A stretch of 64,000 nt of DNA from Natranaeroarchaeum sulfidigenes (GTDB taxonomy: Archaea; Halobacteriota; Halobacteria; Halobacteriales; Natronoarchaeaceae): positions 1,364,001 through 1,428,000 of the forward strand of contig NZ_CP064786.1 in assembly GCF_017094485.1 (NCBI RefSeq). Reading direction: 5' to 3'. This document shows positions 1 through 8,560 of this stretch, piece by piece. Both the position numbers and the translations under genes were made by a program. Numbering within the stretch: position 1 is the stretch's first letter; every line of letters begins with the position of its first letter. The notes under the pieces were generated by a model that did not search any database, was not told the origin of the DNA, and saw nothing but the letters and a program-made list of their open reading frames with translations.

Positions 1-1
1 C

Positions 2-1006
2 GGAATGCGGATCGAGGCCCCACACGTCTCGCTGTCGGCCGACACGGTGATGCCCGAGAGCCTGATCACGTCGATCCAGCCACACTATCAGGTGCCACAG
101 GCGATCGATCTCCCCGAATACTTCCGGTACGCGATCCGGATCGCCGGGCCGTTGCTCGCGCTGGGCGTCAATTCGCCGTTTTTCCCGCCCGACCTCTACG
201 ACGAGGACGCGAGCGCCCAAGAGATTCTCGACGACGGCTGGATGGAGAACCGGATCGCCGTCTTCGAGTCCGTACTCAACCCGCCCGAACCGCCCCGTCG
301 AGAGGGGAAAGTTCGGTTCCCGCGAGATATCGACTCCGTCTCGCAGGCCGTCGAGCGGATCGCGACCGACGAGACGATCGTTCCGATGCCGGTCGAGACG
401 GGGAACCGCTTCGACGACGAGTTCGCCCACTTCCGACGCAAACACGGCACCTACTGGCGATGGGTCCGGCCGGTCTTCGGCGGGCCGACGCGCTCGGAAG
501 CAAACGCCCGAATCGAGTTCCGACCCATTGCGGCACAGCCGACGGTCAGGGACTCTGTGGCGTTTCTGGCCGCCTTTGCAGGGTTACTGGAGAGTCTCCC
601 ACAGGTCGAACATCCGGTCGCCGAACTGGACTGGGAGGTCGCCTGTGACAACTTCTACGCCGCGATGCGGGACGGCCTGGACGCCGACCTGCAGTGGATC
701 ACCAATGGCGGGGAGCACACGACCGACACGAAGGCCCTGTACGCTGACCTGCTGGAACACGCGGCAGAAGGGCTTCGGGGTCGGGGACTCACCGAGGAAC
801 AGGTCGAGACGTATCTCTGGCCGCTCAGACAGCGCGCCAGACACGGAATCACGCCAGCAGACTGGAAGCGACAACAGGTCGCGGATCGCCTTTACGACGG
901 TGACGACTTTGAGGCCGCCATCCACGGAATGCAACGCAGATACATCGAGCGCCAGCGCGACTCGCTGATCGATGGCAGTTTCACCGACTGGGTCGACGAT
1001 CGGTAG
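2..1006 (+). CDS. GCS2-type glutamate-cysteine ligase-like protein, 3' part (partial)
   Basis: The frame is open to the window edge, so the 5' end is missing and the ATG at 5 is probably internal. The visible C-terminal 333 residues resemble the carboxylate-amine ligase (GCS2) fold: an [11 protein letters not shown] strand, then a helix leading to [11 protein letters not shown] (the NSPF turn typical of the family), then NRIAVFES and a late [12 protein letters not shown] strand that matches the (E/R)xR core. Members join glutamate to an amine using ATP. Haloarchaea make gamma-glutamylcysteine, but this protein belongs to a longer, uncharacterised haloarchaeal branch, so the substrate is not assignable. 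The next gene has its own promoter. Family assignment is moderately sure; the exact reaction is not known. Confidence 0.6.
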   Translation, partial: GMRIEAPHVSLSADTVMPESLITSIQPHYQVPQAIDLPEYFRYAIRIAGPLLALGVNSPFFPPDLYDEDASAQEILDDGWMENRIAVFESVLNPPEPPRREGKVRFPRDIDSVSQAVERIATDETIVPMPVETGNRFDDEFAHFRRKHGTYWRWVRPVFGGPTRSEANARIEFRPIAAQPTVRDSVAFLAAFAGLLESLPQVEHPVAELDWEVACDNFYAAMRDGLDADLQWITNGGEHTTDTKALYADLLEHAAEGLRGRGLTEEQVETYLWPLRQRARHGITPADWKRQQVADRLYDGDDFEAAIHGMQRRYIERQRDSLIDGSFTDWVDDR

Positions 1007-1060
1007 TCACCAGTACAGGAGTCCGTGCCTGTCTGTACCGGTTCTCCGCTCTCGTCACTA

Positions 1061-1067
1061 CTATTAT
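1061..1067 (+). promoter_or_regulatory. TATA box of cofD
   Basis: The AT-rich hexamer core CTATTAT lies about 26 bp before the ATG at 1090 and only 17 bp before the ATG at 1081. It therefore supports a leaderless start at 1090, as usual in haloarchaea. Confidence 0.5.
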
Positions 1068-1089
1068 CCCCCCAGTCTGTATGGGTGGT

Positions 1090-2082
1090 ATGGTCACGTT
1101 CCTCTCGGGTGGCACCGGGACGCCGAAGCTACTGGACGGTGCCGCCGCCTCGTTCTCTCCCGACGAAACGACAGTGATTGCGAACACCGGTGACGACGTC
1201 GAGCTCGGCGGACTGTTCGTCTGTCCGGACATCGACACGTTACTCTTTCAGGGTGGTGGCATCCTCGACCGCGAGCGGTGGTGGGGGATCAAAAACGACA
1301 CCACTGGAACCCACACCGCGTTGCACGACCTCGGCGACGCGATGGGGATCGACGACGAGCCAGTGTATCTTTCGGAAGAACGACAGACAGCGGGACGTGA
1401 ACTGGCGAACTGGCGTCGATTTTCGGGTGCTGCGGAGTTCATGGAGATCGGCGACCGGGATCGGGCGGTCCACATCACTCGGACGAGTCTACTCGATCAG
1501 GGCAAGACGCTCTCGGAGGTGACCGCGCAGCTGGCGGCTGGCTTCGGGATCGAGATCGACATCCTGCCGATGAGCGACGATCCCGTGGCCAGTCTGCTAC
1601 ACACGCCAGATGGCCTGATGCACTTTCAGGAGTTCTGGGTCGGCAGGGATGGCGAGCCTGCGGTCGATAGCGTCGAGTTCCGGGGTTCGTCGGACGCCGA
1701 ACCCGCACCCGGCGTACTGGAGGCGCTCGAAGACGACGTAGTGATCGGCCCGTCGAACCCCGTCACGAGTATCGGACCGATGCTTTCGGTGCCGGGGATC
1801 AGAGACGCACTCTGGGCGACGAACGTCGTGGTCGTCTCGCCGTTTATCGGGAGCGAAGCGTTCTCCGGACCCGCCGCAAAGCTCATGCAGGCGGTCGGGG
1901 CGGAGCCCGGTTCGGGAGGGCTCGAAACCGCCTTCCCGTTCGCCGACGCATTCGTCGTCGACGAGGCCGACGACACGGAGTTCGAGAAGCCCACTGTCGA
2001 GACGGATATCCGGATCGACGAGCGCTCGGATGCGGCCCGCGTAACGGAAGCCGTCGAGCGCGCCCTTGCGGAGGTCCGATAG
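1090..2082 (+). CDS. cofD: 2-phospho-L-lactate transferase (coenzyme F420 biosynthesis)
   Basis: CofD transfers the (phospho)lactyl-type moiety to the deazaflavin Fo, giving F420-0. The protein begins [15 protein letters not shown], the family's N-terminal phosphate-binding loop, followed by ANTGDD (about residues 30-36), [13 protein letters not shown] near residue 220 and a C-terminal segment rich in acidic residues. Length (330 aa) is normal. The ATG at 1081 would add three residues; 1090 is preferred because it matches both the family N-terminus and the TATA spacing. The Dus-like gene follows after 3 nt in the same frame, suggesting co-transcription. An F420-dependent LLM oxidoreductase occurs at the other end of the window. 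Confidence 0.95.
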   Translation: MVTFLSGGTGTPKLLDGAAASFSPDETTVIANTGDDVELGGLFVCPDIDTLLFQGGGILDRERWWGIKNDTTGTHTALHDLGDAMGIDDEPVYLSEERQTAGRELANWRRFSGAAEFMEIGDRDRAVHITRTSLLDQGKTLSEVTAQLAAGFGIEIDILPMSDDPVASLLHTPDGLMHFQEFWVGRDGEPAVDSVEFRGSSDAEPAPGVLEALEDDVVIGPSNPVTSIGPMLSVPGIRDALWATNVVVVSPFIGSEAFSGPAAKLMQAVGAEPGSGGLETAFPFADAFVVDEADDTEFEKPTVETDIRIDERSDAARVTEAVERALAEVR

Positions 2083-2085
2083 CAG

Positions 2086-2820
2086 GTGTTCACACCGAGG
2101 CTTGCACTGGCCAGTCTGAGCGGGCGAGCGGACGCCGACTGGGCCGCCCGCGGTGCCGAGTTCGCCGGGGCGGCGTTTCTCGGTGGGATCGCGCTCGACG
2201 AGGCCAGCCGGGAGGCGGCACGGACACTTACTGAGCGCGACCGCGAGGAGTTCCTCCCCGACGACCCACACACCTTCGTGGAGCGAGAGCTACGGGCGCT
2301 GTCCGACGTGCCGATTCAGCCCGGCTGGAACGTCCGCACGACGAGCATCGAACCGCTACGAGAGGTAGCAGCGATCTGTGCGCGTCACGACGCGCTGCTG
2401 GAGATCAACGCCCACTGCCGACAGGAAGAACTGTGTGCGATCGGCTGCGGCGAGACGTTGCTGGCTGATACCGACCGTCTCTCCGAGTACGTGACCGCGG
2501 CGGCCGACGTGGGCGCGACTGTCGGCGTCAAAGTCCGCACAGAAGTCGAGGGCGTCACCCTCGTCGAGACGGCCAGGGCTATCGAGACTGCTGGCGGGTC
2601 GTTCGTACACGTCGACGCGATGGATTCCGAGCCAATGGTCGGACGGGTTGCCGCGGCGACTGATCTGTTCGTGATCGCGAACAACGAGGTCCGTGATCGG
2701 AGTTCTGCCCACGAGTATCTCGAGTACGGTGCCGACGCTGTCAGCGTCGGTCGGCCCAGTGACGACCCCGCAGTGCTCCGGCGCGTACGCTCGGCGACCG
2801 ACGAGTGGTTCGACAGGTGA
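2086..2820 (+). CDS. Dihydrouridine synthase-like FMN TIM-barrel protein
   Basis: A 244-residue TIM-barrel protein starting from GTG directly behind cofD. It resembles the archaeal branch of dihydrouridine synthase/dihydroorotate dehydrogenase-like flavoproteins: ALASLSGRADADWA at the N-terminus, the Cys-rich loop NAHCRQEELCAIGCGE near residue 105, GVKVRTEV, and a C-terminal phosphate-binding region GADAVSVGRPS. Annotated relatives are called tRNA-dihydrouridine synthase, but this clade is shorter than bacterial Dus (about 320 aa) and lacks an obvious RNA-binding C-terminal domain. The tRNA role is therefore uncertain. Tight spacing to cofD suggests one transcript. Confidence 0.7.
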   Translation: MFTPRLALASLSGRADADWAARGAEFAGAAFLGGIALDEASREAARTLTERDREEFLPDDPHTFVERELRALSDVPIQPGWNVRTTSIEPLREVAAICARHDALLEINAHCRQEELCAIGCGETLLADTDRLSEYVTAAADVGATVGVKVRTEVEGVTLVETARAIETAGGSFVHVDAMDSEPMVGRVAAATDLFVIANNEVRDRSSAHEYLEYGADAVSVGRPSDDPAVLRRVRSATDEWFDR

Positions 2821-2864
2821 GGTTCCGGGCCAAGGTTCAAGCAGTATCACGGGAATGCTAGCGT

Positions 2865-3311
2865 ATGGCACCACCCGACTGGTTCGAGGACCTCCCGGCG
2901 TGGGCGACCGTCGTGGTCGTCCTGCTCGGACTGCTGGCCGTCATGACGGCCGCATCGATGGCGCTTGGGATCGTGTTCGCCGCGATCGCCATCGGCGTCG
3001 AGACGGGGAGCGTGATCGCCGGTCTCCTCGCCGGAACGCTCGGACTTGCCGTCTTCGCCGTCCCGTTGCTCGTGGTCGCATGGTGGGTTATGGGCGACGA
3101 TGTCGATCATCCAGTCGACGACGAGGGCGACACGGTCGACGAACTCAGGTCGCAGTATCTCGACGGCGAGATCAACGAAGCGACGTTCGAGCGCCGGCTG
3201 GAGTCGTTTCTCGACGACGGCGCGGAACTCGAGTTCGATAGGTCGGAGGAGACGGAGTTCGATGCCGACCCGTCCCCTCTGAACGAGCCCGAACGCGAAC
3301 ACGAGCGCTGA
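2865..3311 (+). CDS. Small SHOCT-domain membrane protein
   Basis: 148 residues. Two hydrophobic segments (about 13-35 and 45-72) are followed by an acidic cytoplasmic tail carrying a SHOCT motif (DELRSQYLDGEINEATFERRLE, about residues 86-107). SHOCT domains are short C-terminal oligomerisation modules found in many haloarchaeal membrane proteins. The function is unknown. The gene has its own short upstream region and lies between metabolic genes with no clear link. Confidence 0.75.
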   Translation: MAPPDWFEDLPAWATVVVVLLGLLAVMTAASMALGIVFAAIAIGVETGSVIAGLLAGTLGLAVFAVPLLVVAWWVMGDDVDHPVDDEGDTVDELRSQYLDGEINEATFERRLESFLDDGAELEFDRSEETEFDADPSPLNEPEREHER

Positions 3312-3370
3312 CCGAGTCTTGGAGCGCAACTCCGCCATCATATAAGTAGCCGAAGCGACCACATAGGGGT

Positions 3371-4213
3371 ATGCGAACGCCCGCCCAGAACGCCGAACTA
3401 GCGCTCTTGCTGGAGGTCGCCGGGACGCCGAAGCCGGGCAACGTGGACCGCCAGCACGATCTGCCGGGGCTGCGATTCGAACACTTCCTCGCCGGTGCCG
3501 TGGGTGCACAGAACGGGTTACGGATGGCCCTTGAGCCGGACGTCGGTATCGGCGAGGCGTTCGAGCGTTCGATCGAGGGGATGGCCGACCAGTCGGGTGG
3601 TAACACCCAGTTCGGCGCGCTCCTGGTGCTGGTTCCGCTGGTACGAGCGACGGTCGAACACGACCTGACGCGAGCAGGGGTCCGGGCGGTAGTCGACGAC
3701 ACGACGGTCGAGGACGCCGCAGCGTTCTACCGCGCGTTCGATCACGTGGATGTCAGGGCGGGCGAGCCACCAGACGAGATGGATGACCTCGACGTCCGAC
3801 GGGGGAGCGATGCGGTGTCGGCGGTCAGAGAGCGCGGGCTGACGCTTGGCGAACTGATGGCCGAGAGCGCCGACCACGACGGTGTGGCCCGCGAGTGGGC
3901 AAACGGCTTCGATAGGACGTTCGAGGCGGCCGACGAAATAGTCAGGCGTACCGGATCGGTCCCCAACCGTGCCGCGGCAACGTTTCTGTACCTGCTCTCG
4001 CGCGAGCCGGACCAGCACGTCGCCAAGAAACACGGGACGGGCACCGCTCGAAGCGTGATGGTTCGGGCTCAGGAGGCACGTGAGGGTGGCCCAGAGCTGG
4101 TTGAAGCGTTCTCGGAATCGCTGTTGCGATCCGGGATCAACCCCGGAACGACTGCGGACCTGACGGCTGGAGGGCTATACATCGCACTGGAACGGGACGG
4201 GGTCGAACTGTGA
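3371..4213 (+). CDS. CitG-like triphosphoribosyl-dephospho-CoA synthase family protein
   Basis: 280 residues with the CitG/MdcB signature: TPKPGNVDRQHD near residue 20, GGNTQFGALLVLVPL near residue 77, and SVMVRAQEA/INPGTTADLTAG towards the C-terminus. In bacteria the family makes the 2'-(5''-triphosphoribosyl)-3'-dephospho-CoA prosthetic-group precursor of citrate or malonate lyases. No lyase genes are visible here, so the archaeal substrate is probably different. A TATA-like CATATAAGT lies 29 bp before the ATG (leaderless). The stop overlaps the GTG start of the DUF447 gene by 4 nt, so the two products are probably made together. Confidence 0.85.
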   Translation: MRTPAQNAELALLLEVAGTPKPGNVDRQHDLPGLRFEHFLAGAVGAQNGLRMALEPDVGIGEAFERSIEGMADQSGGNTQFGALLVLVPLVRATVEHDLTRAGVRAVVDDTTVEDAAAFYRAFDHVDVRAGEPPDEMDDLDVRRGSDAVSAVRERGLTLGELMAESADHDGVAREWANGFDRTFEAADEIVRRTGSVPNRAAATFLYLLSREPDQHVAKKHGTGTARSVMVRAQEAREGGPELVEAFSESLLRSGINPGTTADLTAGGLYIALERDGVEL

Positions 4214-4818
4214 GCGAGGACGGTCAGTCCGAGAGCACCGACCACGGCGAGTGGCCAGTCGATATCGTCGGCGTGACCGAGTCGCTCGTCACGACGCTCG
4301 GGCCGAACGATCTGTGGAACGTCGCGGCGCTCGGGCTTCACGGGGGAGATCCAGTCACTGCGACGACGTTCGGCCGCACCCGGACGTGGCGGAACTTCCG
4401 GCAAAGGGGTCGAGGCTACGTACAGTTTACGCCGGATCCCCAACTGTTCGTAGAGGCAGCCCTGTCCGTCGAAGAGCGCACGGAACCAGTTCTCGACGAG
4501 GCCGACGCATGGGCGGAGGTCGCGGTCGAATCCCTTGACGTCGAGGACGACGGTGGGGCCCGGAAAGAGACGTGGGCGATTCGACCAGTTGAGGGTGCGG
4601 TCGTCGATGCTCGACCCCATCTCACGAACCGCGGCTACTACGCAGTTATCGAGGCGACGGTTGCGGCGTCCCGACTGGAGATTGATGCCTACGATACTGC
4701 GACGCTGGTCGACCGACTGTCGTACTTCGAGGAGGTCGTCCAGACCTGTGGCGGCCCGGCAGAACAGGCGGCATTCGATCGCCTCTCGGCGCTGGTGGAC
4801 TGGCACGACGCCGTTTGA
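4210..4818 (+). CDS. DUF447 family protein
   Basis: 202 residues, translationally coupled to the CitG-like gene through a GTGTGA overlap. It matches DUF447, an archaeal family predicted to adopt a flavin-reductase-like split barrel: DLWNVAALGL near residue 35, RTRTWRNFRQRGRGYVQFTPDP near 60-80, and NRGYYAVIEATVAASRL near 140. No catalytic residues can be named. The coupling with a CitG homologue, conserved in my recollection of haloarchaeal genomes, suggests a shared cofactor or small-molecule pathway. Confidence 0.8.
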   Translation: MSEDGQSESTDHGEWPVDIVGVTESLVTTLGPNDLWNVAALGLHGGDPVTATTFGRTRTWRNFRQRGRGYVQFTPDPQLFVEAALSVEERTEPVLDEADAWAEVAVESLDVEDDGGARKETWAIRPVEGAVVDARPHLTNRGYYAVIEATVAASRLEIDAYDTATLVDRLSYFEEVVQTCGGPAEQAAFDRLSALVDWHDAV

Positions 4819-4880
4819 AATCGACGCCTGTGGGAGCGGAATCGAACCCTTTTAGGCACCGAGTGGACAAGAGATCAGAT

Positions 4881-5069
4881 ATGCCAATCAAACCTGGATA
4901 CGTCAAGAAGACGGGCCACATACTACTGGAGCGGTACCCCGACGCGTTCTCGGAGGACTTCGAACACAACAAGAAAGGCGTCGACACGCTCACGAACATC
5001 GAATCCAAGGACGTCCGCAACCGCGTCGCCGGGTTCATCTCCCGGAAGAAGGCCGGTCAGGCAGCGTAA
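4881..5069 (+). CDS. rps17e: 30S ribosomal protein eS17
   Basis: 62 residues, beginning MPIKPGYVKKTGHILLERYP and containing FEHNKKGVDTL and SKDVRNRVAGF, diagnostic for archaeal/eukaryotic S17e. It is a small-subunit protein with no bacterial counterpart. The start at 4881 is chosen over the longer in-frame extension because it gives the conserved N-terminus and lies 28 bp after the TATA-like CCTTTTAGGC near 4853. Confidence 0.96.
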   Translation: MPIKPGYVKKTGHILLERYPDAFSEDFEHNKKGVDTLTNIESKDVRNRVAGFISRKKAGQAA

Positions 5070-5190
5070 CTGGTTTTCCACGGTCTTGGAGCGAATTCGA
5101 GTAGTCACAACGCTCTCGCTGAATCGTGTCCGAGCGGGCTGAGAGACGCGGATCCAAACCGTTTTGAGCGCCCGAATACGACCAACTCAC

Positions 5191-6225
5191 ATGTCTGTAC
5201 GCGTTGGAATTCTCGGCGCAACCGGAGCCGTCGGACAGCGACTCATTCAGCTACTCGACCCTCACCCCGAGTTCGAGATCGCGGCCCTGACCGCGAGCGA
5301 ATCGAGCGAGGGCGAGGAGTATCGCGACGCAGCGAAGTGGCGCGTCGACTCGCCGATTCCGGACAGTGTAGCAGAAAAGACAGTCACTGCAACCGATCCT
5401 GACGCCGTTCCGGACGACGTCGACCTACTGTTCTCCTCGCTTCCGTCAGGCGTCGGTGCAGAAGTCGAGCCGGCGTTCTGTGAGGCGGGCTACGTCATGT
5501 CCTCGAACTCCTCGAACGGTCGGATGGACGACGATATCCCGCTCGTCATTCCGGAAGTGAACGCCGACCACCTCGATCTGCTCGAAGTACAGCGCGACGA
5601 GCGGGGCTGGGATGGCGCGATGGTCAAGAACCCGAACTGCTCGACGATCACGTTCGTTCCCACGCTCGCCGCGCTCGCCGAGTACGGCATCGAACGCGTT
5701 CATGTGGCGACTCTGCAGGCCGTCTCGGGTGCGGGTTACGACGGCGTCAGTTCGATGGAGATCATCGACAACGCGATCCCCTACATCGGCAGCGAGGAGG
5801 ACAAACTCGAAAACGAATCCCGAAAACTGCTCGGCGAGTTCGACGGTGCGTCGCTCTCACTCGATGGCGTCGACGTCGCCGCCTCGTGTAACCGTATCCC
5901 GACGATCGACGGCCACCTGGAGAACGTCTGGGTCGAGACCGAAGACGATCTGACGCCCGACGCGGCGGCCGAGGCGATGCGGGAATACCCCGCCCTCGAT
6001 CTTCGCTCGTCGCCCGAGCAGCTTATCCACGTCTTCGACGAGCCGGATCGACCACAGCCCCGGATGGACCGAACGCTGGGCGATGGGATGGCCATCGCCG
6101 CGGGAGGTCTCCGCGAGTCCACGTTTGGACTCCAGTATAACTGCCTCGCTCACAATACTATCCGCGGAGCTGCGGGGGCCAGCGTGCTGAACGGCGAACT
6201 GCTCCTCGAATCCGGCTACCTGTAG
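5191..6225 (+). CDS. asd: Aspartate-semialdehyde dehydrogenase
   Basis: 344 residues. The enzyme converts aspartyl phosphate to aspartate semialdehyde, the branch point to Lys, Thr, Met and Ile. Visible features are the NADP-binding GATGAVGQR at the N-terminus, the catalytic Cys in KNPNCSTIT near residue 150, the GAGYDGVSSMEI loop and a conserved C-terminal LQYNCLAHNTIRGAAG. It belongs to the archaeal/fungal-type family. The ATG at 5191 is used because nine extra upstream residues are not conserved. The gene is monocistronic, between eS17 and an insertion-element scar. Confidence 0.95.
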   Translation: MSVRVGILGATGAVGQRLIQLLDPHPEFEIAALTASESSEGEEYRDAAKWRVDSPIPDSVAEKTVTATDPDAVPDDVDLLFSSLPSGVGAEVEPAFCEAGYVMSSNSSNGRMDDDIPLVIPEVNADHLDLLEVQRDERGWDGAMVKNPNCSTITFVPTLAALAEYGIERVHVATLQAVSGAGYDGVSSMEIIDNAIPYIGSEEDKLENESRKLLGEFDGASLSLDGVDVAASCNRIPTIDGHLENVWVETEDDLTPDAAAEAMREYPALDLRSSPEQLIHVFDEPDRPQPRMDRTLGDGMAIAAGGLRESTFGLQYNCLAHNTIRGAAGASVLNGELLLESGYL

Positions 6226-6263
6226 GGACGGTTTGCGGCTGTTTGTTCCCACGTTACAGGACA

Positions 6264-6632
6264 TCGAGGAGAAAGCCCACGAGTTCAGTCGTGGGATGAA
6301 TCCGACAATACCGTTCACAAATCACTGTTCGATGTGTTGGACGGGTGTTTTAACTAACTAGCCGCCATACTATATCCAATCGAGGCGGCCTGCCCGCCCA
6401 CTCAATCGGACAATATCGGGATTCCCTGATTCCAAGCAGAAAGACCCCCTTTCTGTGTCGGGACAAGGGGTGCAGTCAACAAGTATCTCTGAATCCCATG
6501 CCGGGATAGGAGTAACGGCTGGTTGGCACAGCCAGTAGCCGCCTTTCACGGCGACTACAAATCTTAAACACCCCAACCCAGCGGTGCGGTGCCGTGGGAA
6601 TCCCACGACTTCAGTCGTGTGGAGGATGTCAA
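6264..6632 (+). mobile_element. Degenerate IS200/IS605-type element (PATE-like) with omega-RNA-like right end
   Basis: Two subterminal hairpins mark the ends. The left one (6276-6295) has a perfect CCCACGA/TCGTGGG stem with loop GTTCAG. The right one (6602-6622) has CCCACGAC paired with GTCGTG-T-GG, then AGGATGTCAA. The bulged stem and the GTCAA end follow the layout of IS200/IS605 right ends, where the RE also supplies the 3' scaffold of the TnpB-associated omega RNA. No tnpA frame and no intact tnpB frame lies between them, only about 300 bp of non-coding or eroded sequence. This fits the palindrome-associated, transposase-less derivatives (PATEs) described in haloarchaea. The exact left boundary is uncertain. 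Confidence 0.6.
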
Positions 6633-6633
6633 T

Positions 6634-7002
6634 AGTTGTGTCTGCCAGATACATGCCCGGGCAAAGGCTACTGCACGGTCTGATCAAGTAGCGGGCAGAA
6701 TAAGCGTTCAGACACACGGCGAGGGACTGTTTGAATTCACCGCGGATTTCTGGGTAGTGCTTACGCTGAGTGTACTGGTCGCGGGCGGATTGATGGGCGT
6801 CATCATGTACGCCGTGATGGGGATCATGCAGACTGTCGCCGGACTGTACACGCTCGAATCGACGGTTGCGGGATGGACCCCACACTCGGTGATCATCGCG
6901 CTCCCCTTCGGCGTCGCGTTCGCGGGGCCGCCGCTCGAACAGTACCGGACCGAAATACTGTCGAGGATGTCACTCGGCATCATCTGGGGCGTTGTACTGT
7001 GA
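6634..7002 (+). pseudogene. Headless membrane-protein remnant beside the element
   Basis: The open frame begins inside the element end and encodes, from about 6720, LFEFTADFWVVLTLSVLVAG and further Gly-rich hydrophobic segments (two to three membrane spans). It ends abruptly at LGIIWGVVL followed by TGATGA. No ATG or GTG precedes the first membrane segment within native sequence, and the end falls in the middle of what looks like another transmembrane helix. Both ends therefore seem lost. It resembles small polytopic haloarchaeal membrane proteins; no function can be given. The 5' loss coincides with the insertion-element right end. Confidence 0.45.
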
Positions 7003-7034
7003 TGAGACGACGTTCTGTTTCGGTGACTGGTACA

Positions 7035-7055
7035 GCGCTCCGAGTTGCGGAGCGC
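7035..7055 (+). terminator. Perfect 8-bp hairpin before lpdA
   Basis: GCGCTCCG and CGGAGCGC surround the loop AGTTG. There is no U-tract after it, so it is only a candidate terminator or structured spacer between the membrane-gene remnant and the dihydrolipoamide dehydrogenase promoter. Confidence 0.3.
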
Positions 7056-7153
7056 ACTCCGAACACCTCGCTGACGCTTGACCCTGGCCGGAAACGAACG
7101 GTGAGTACAACCCGGGCCACAGATTAATAATCCCGTCGTACTCCCACTTGCAT

Positions 7154-8560
7154 ATGGGGGAGAGTATCACACAGACGGGACTGCTCGTTGTCGGAGCTGG
7201 CCCCGGCGGCTACACTGCGGCGATACGCGGCGCACAGAAGGGACTCGACGTGACACTGGTCGAAAAGGAAACGGTCGGCGGCGTCTGTCTGAACCACGGC
7301 TGCATTCCGGCGAAGGCGCTGATCCACGCTGCTGGCTTTCAGCGAGATATCGCTCACTGGAACGACATTGGGATCAACACGGGCGTAGTGGATGTCGATT
7401 TTCAGGCGGTACAGGAGTGGAAAAACGACGTAATTGAGCAACTCGACGAGGGGGTTCTTCAGCAGTTAGATCACCACGGTGTCGAATACCTGAACGGGAC
7501 GGCGAGCTTTCTCGACTCGAATACGATGCGAGTCGTGCATGACGATGGGACGACCGACGTGGGTTTCGAATCGGCCATACTTGCGACCGGCTCACAGCCG
7601 ATCGAGATCCCCGGACTGGAGTTCGATCAGAAGGGTGTTATCTCGTCCAGAGAGGTGTTACAGGTCGACGAGGTCCCGGAGGAACTCGTCGTTGTGGGCG
7701 GGGGCTACATCGGGATGGAGGCGGTGACGAAGTTCTCGAAGTTCGGTGCGTTGATCAAAGTCGTTGAGGCACGCGATCGCGTACTGCCGATGTTCGAGAC
7801 CGAGATTGTCGACTCCATTCAGGAGACCAGCGAGATGTACAGCGACCACATCTACACGTCGACACTGGCCAAACACGTCGAGTACGAGAATGGGCGTCCC
7901 GTTCTCGTCGCCGAGCGCGAAGGAGAGGAACTGAGACTGAGTGGCGACTACATCGTCGTCGCGGCCGGGCGGGAGCCAAAGACGGCGTACCGATCGTTGG
8001 ATCTGGAGAATACGTCGATAGAGCTGGACGATCGGGGATACATCAAAACTGATGAGCGGATGCAAACGACGGCGGAGAACGTCTTCTGTGTCGGTGATGC
8101 CGCAGGGGATCCGCATCTGGCACACGTCGCGTACAGACAGGCGAAGGTAGCTGCGGCAGTTGCGGCGGGCGAGGACGACTCCTACGACGAACGCTACGTT
8201 CCGGCTGTGATGTACACCGATCCGGAGGTTGCCATCGTCGGCCTCAGCGAGTCCGAAGCTGCCGACGAGTACGAGGAGATACTGGTCGGGAACGTCCCCT
8301 TTACCACCTCCGGGCGGGCGCTCACGACGAACAAGAGCTCAGGGTACGTGAAGGTAATCGCTGACAGCAACGAGAAACTACTGGGTGTGCGGATCGTCGG
8401 CCCGCGGGCGTCCGACTCCATCGCCGAGGCGACGTTAGCTCTGGAGATGGGTGCACATCTCGAAGACATCACGAACACGATCCACGCACATCCGACCTTC
8501 CCGGAGTCCCTCGCCGAGGCAGCGGAGGACGCGGGAGGCGAATCGATCCACTCGCACTGA
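7154..8560 (+). CDS. lpdA: Dihydrolipoyl dehydrogenase
   Basis: 468 residues. FAD/NAD disulphide oxidoreductase with the FAD loop VVGAGPGGYTAA, the redox pair GGVCLNHGCIPAK (Cys-x4-Cys), the NAD loop VVGGGYIGMEA near residue 180, FCVGDAAG for FAD, and the catalytic His-Glu segment HAHPTFPESLAEA at the C-terminus. It normally reoxidises lipoyl-E2 in 2-oxoacid dehydrogenase or glycine cleavage complexes, but no E1, E2 or glycine cleavage genes lie nearby. The ATG at 7154 is chosen over the TTG at 7148; a GATTAATAAT box lies 28 bp upstream. It converges end-to-end with the next gene with no spacer. Confidence 0.92.
   Translation: MGESITQTGLLVVGAGPGGYTAAIRGAQKGLDVTLVEKETVGGVCLNHGCIPAKALIHAAGFQRDIAHWNDIGINTGVVDVDFQAVQEWKNDVIEQLDEGVLQQLDHHGVEYLNGTASFLDSNTMRVVHDDGTTDVGFESAILATGSQPIEIPGLEFDQKGVISSREVLQVDEVPEELVVVGGGYIGMEAVTKFSKFGALIKVVEARDRVLPMFETEIVDSIQETSEMYSDHIYTSTLAKHVEYENGRPVLVAEREGEELRLSGDYIVVAAGREPKTAYRSLDLENTSIELDDRGYIKTDERMQTTAENVFCVGDAAGDPHLAHVAYRQAKVAAAVAAGEDDSYDERYVPAVMYTDPEVAIVGLSESEAADEYEEILVGNVPFTTSGRALTTNKSSGYVKVIADSNEKLLGVRIVGPRASDSIAEATLALEMGAHLEDITNTIHAHPTFPESLAEAAEDAGGESIHSH

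Noticed and set aside
6370-6885. 171-codon minus-strand frame in the element scar
   Set aside because: It crosses both the element and the membrane-gene remnant and has no recognisable transposase motif.
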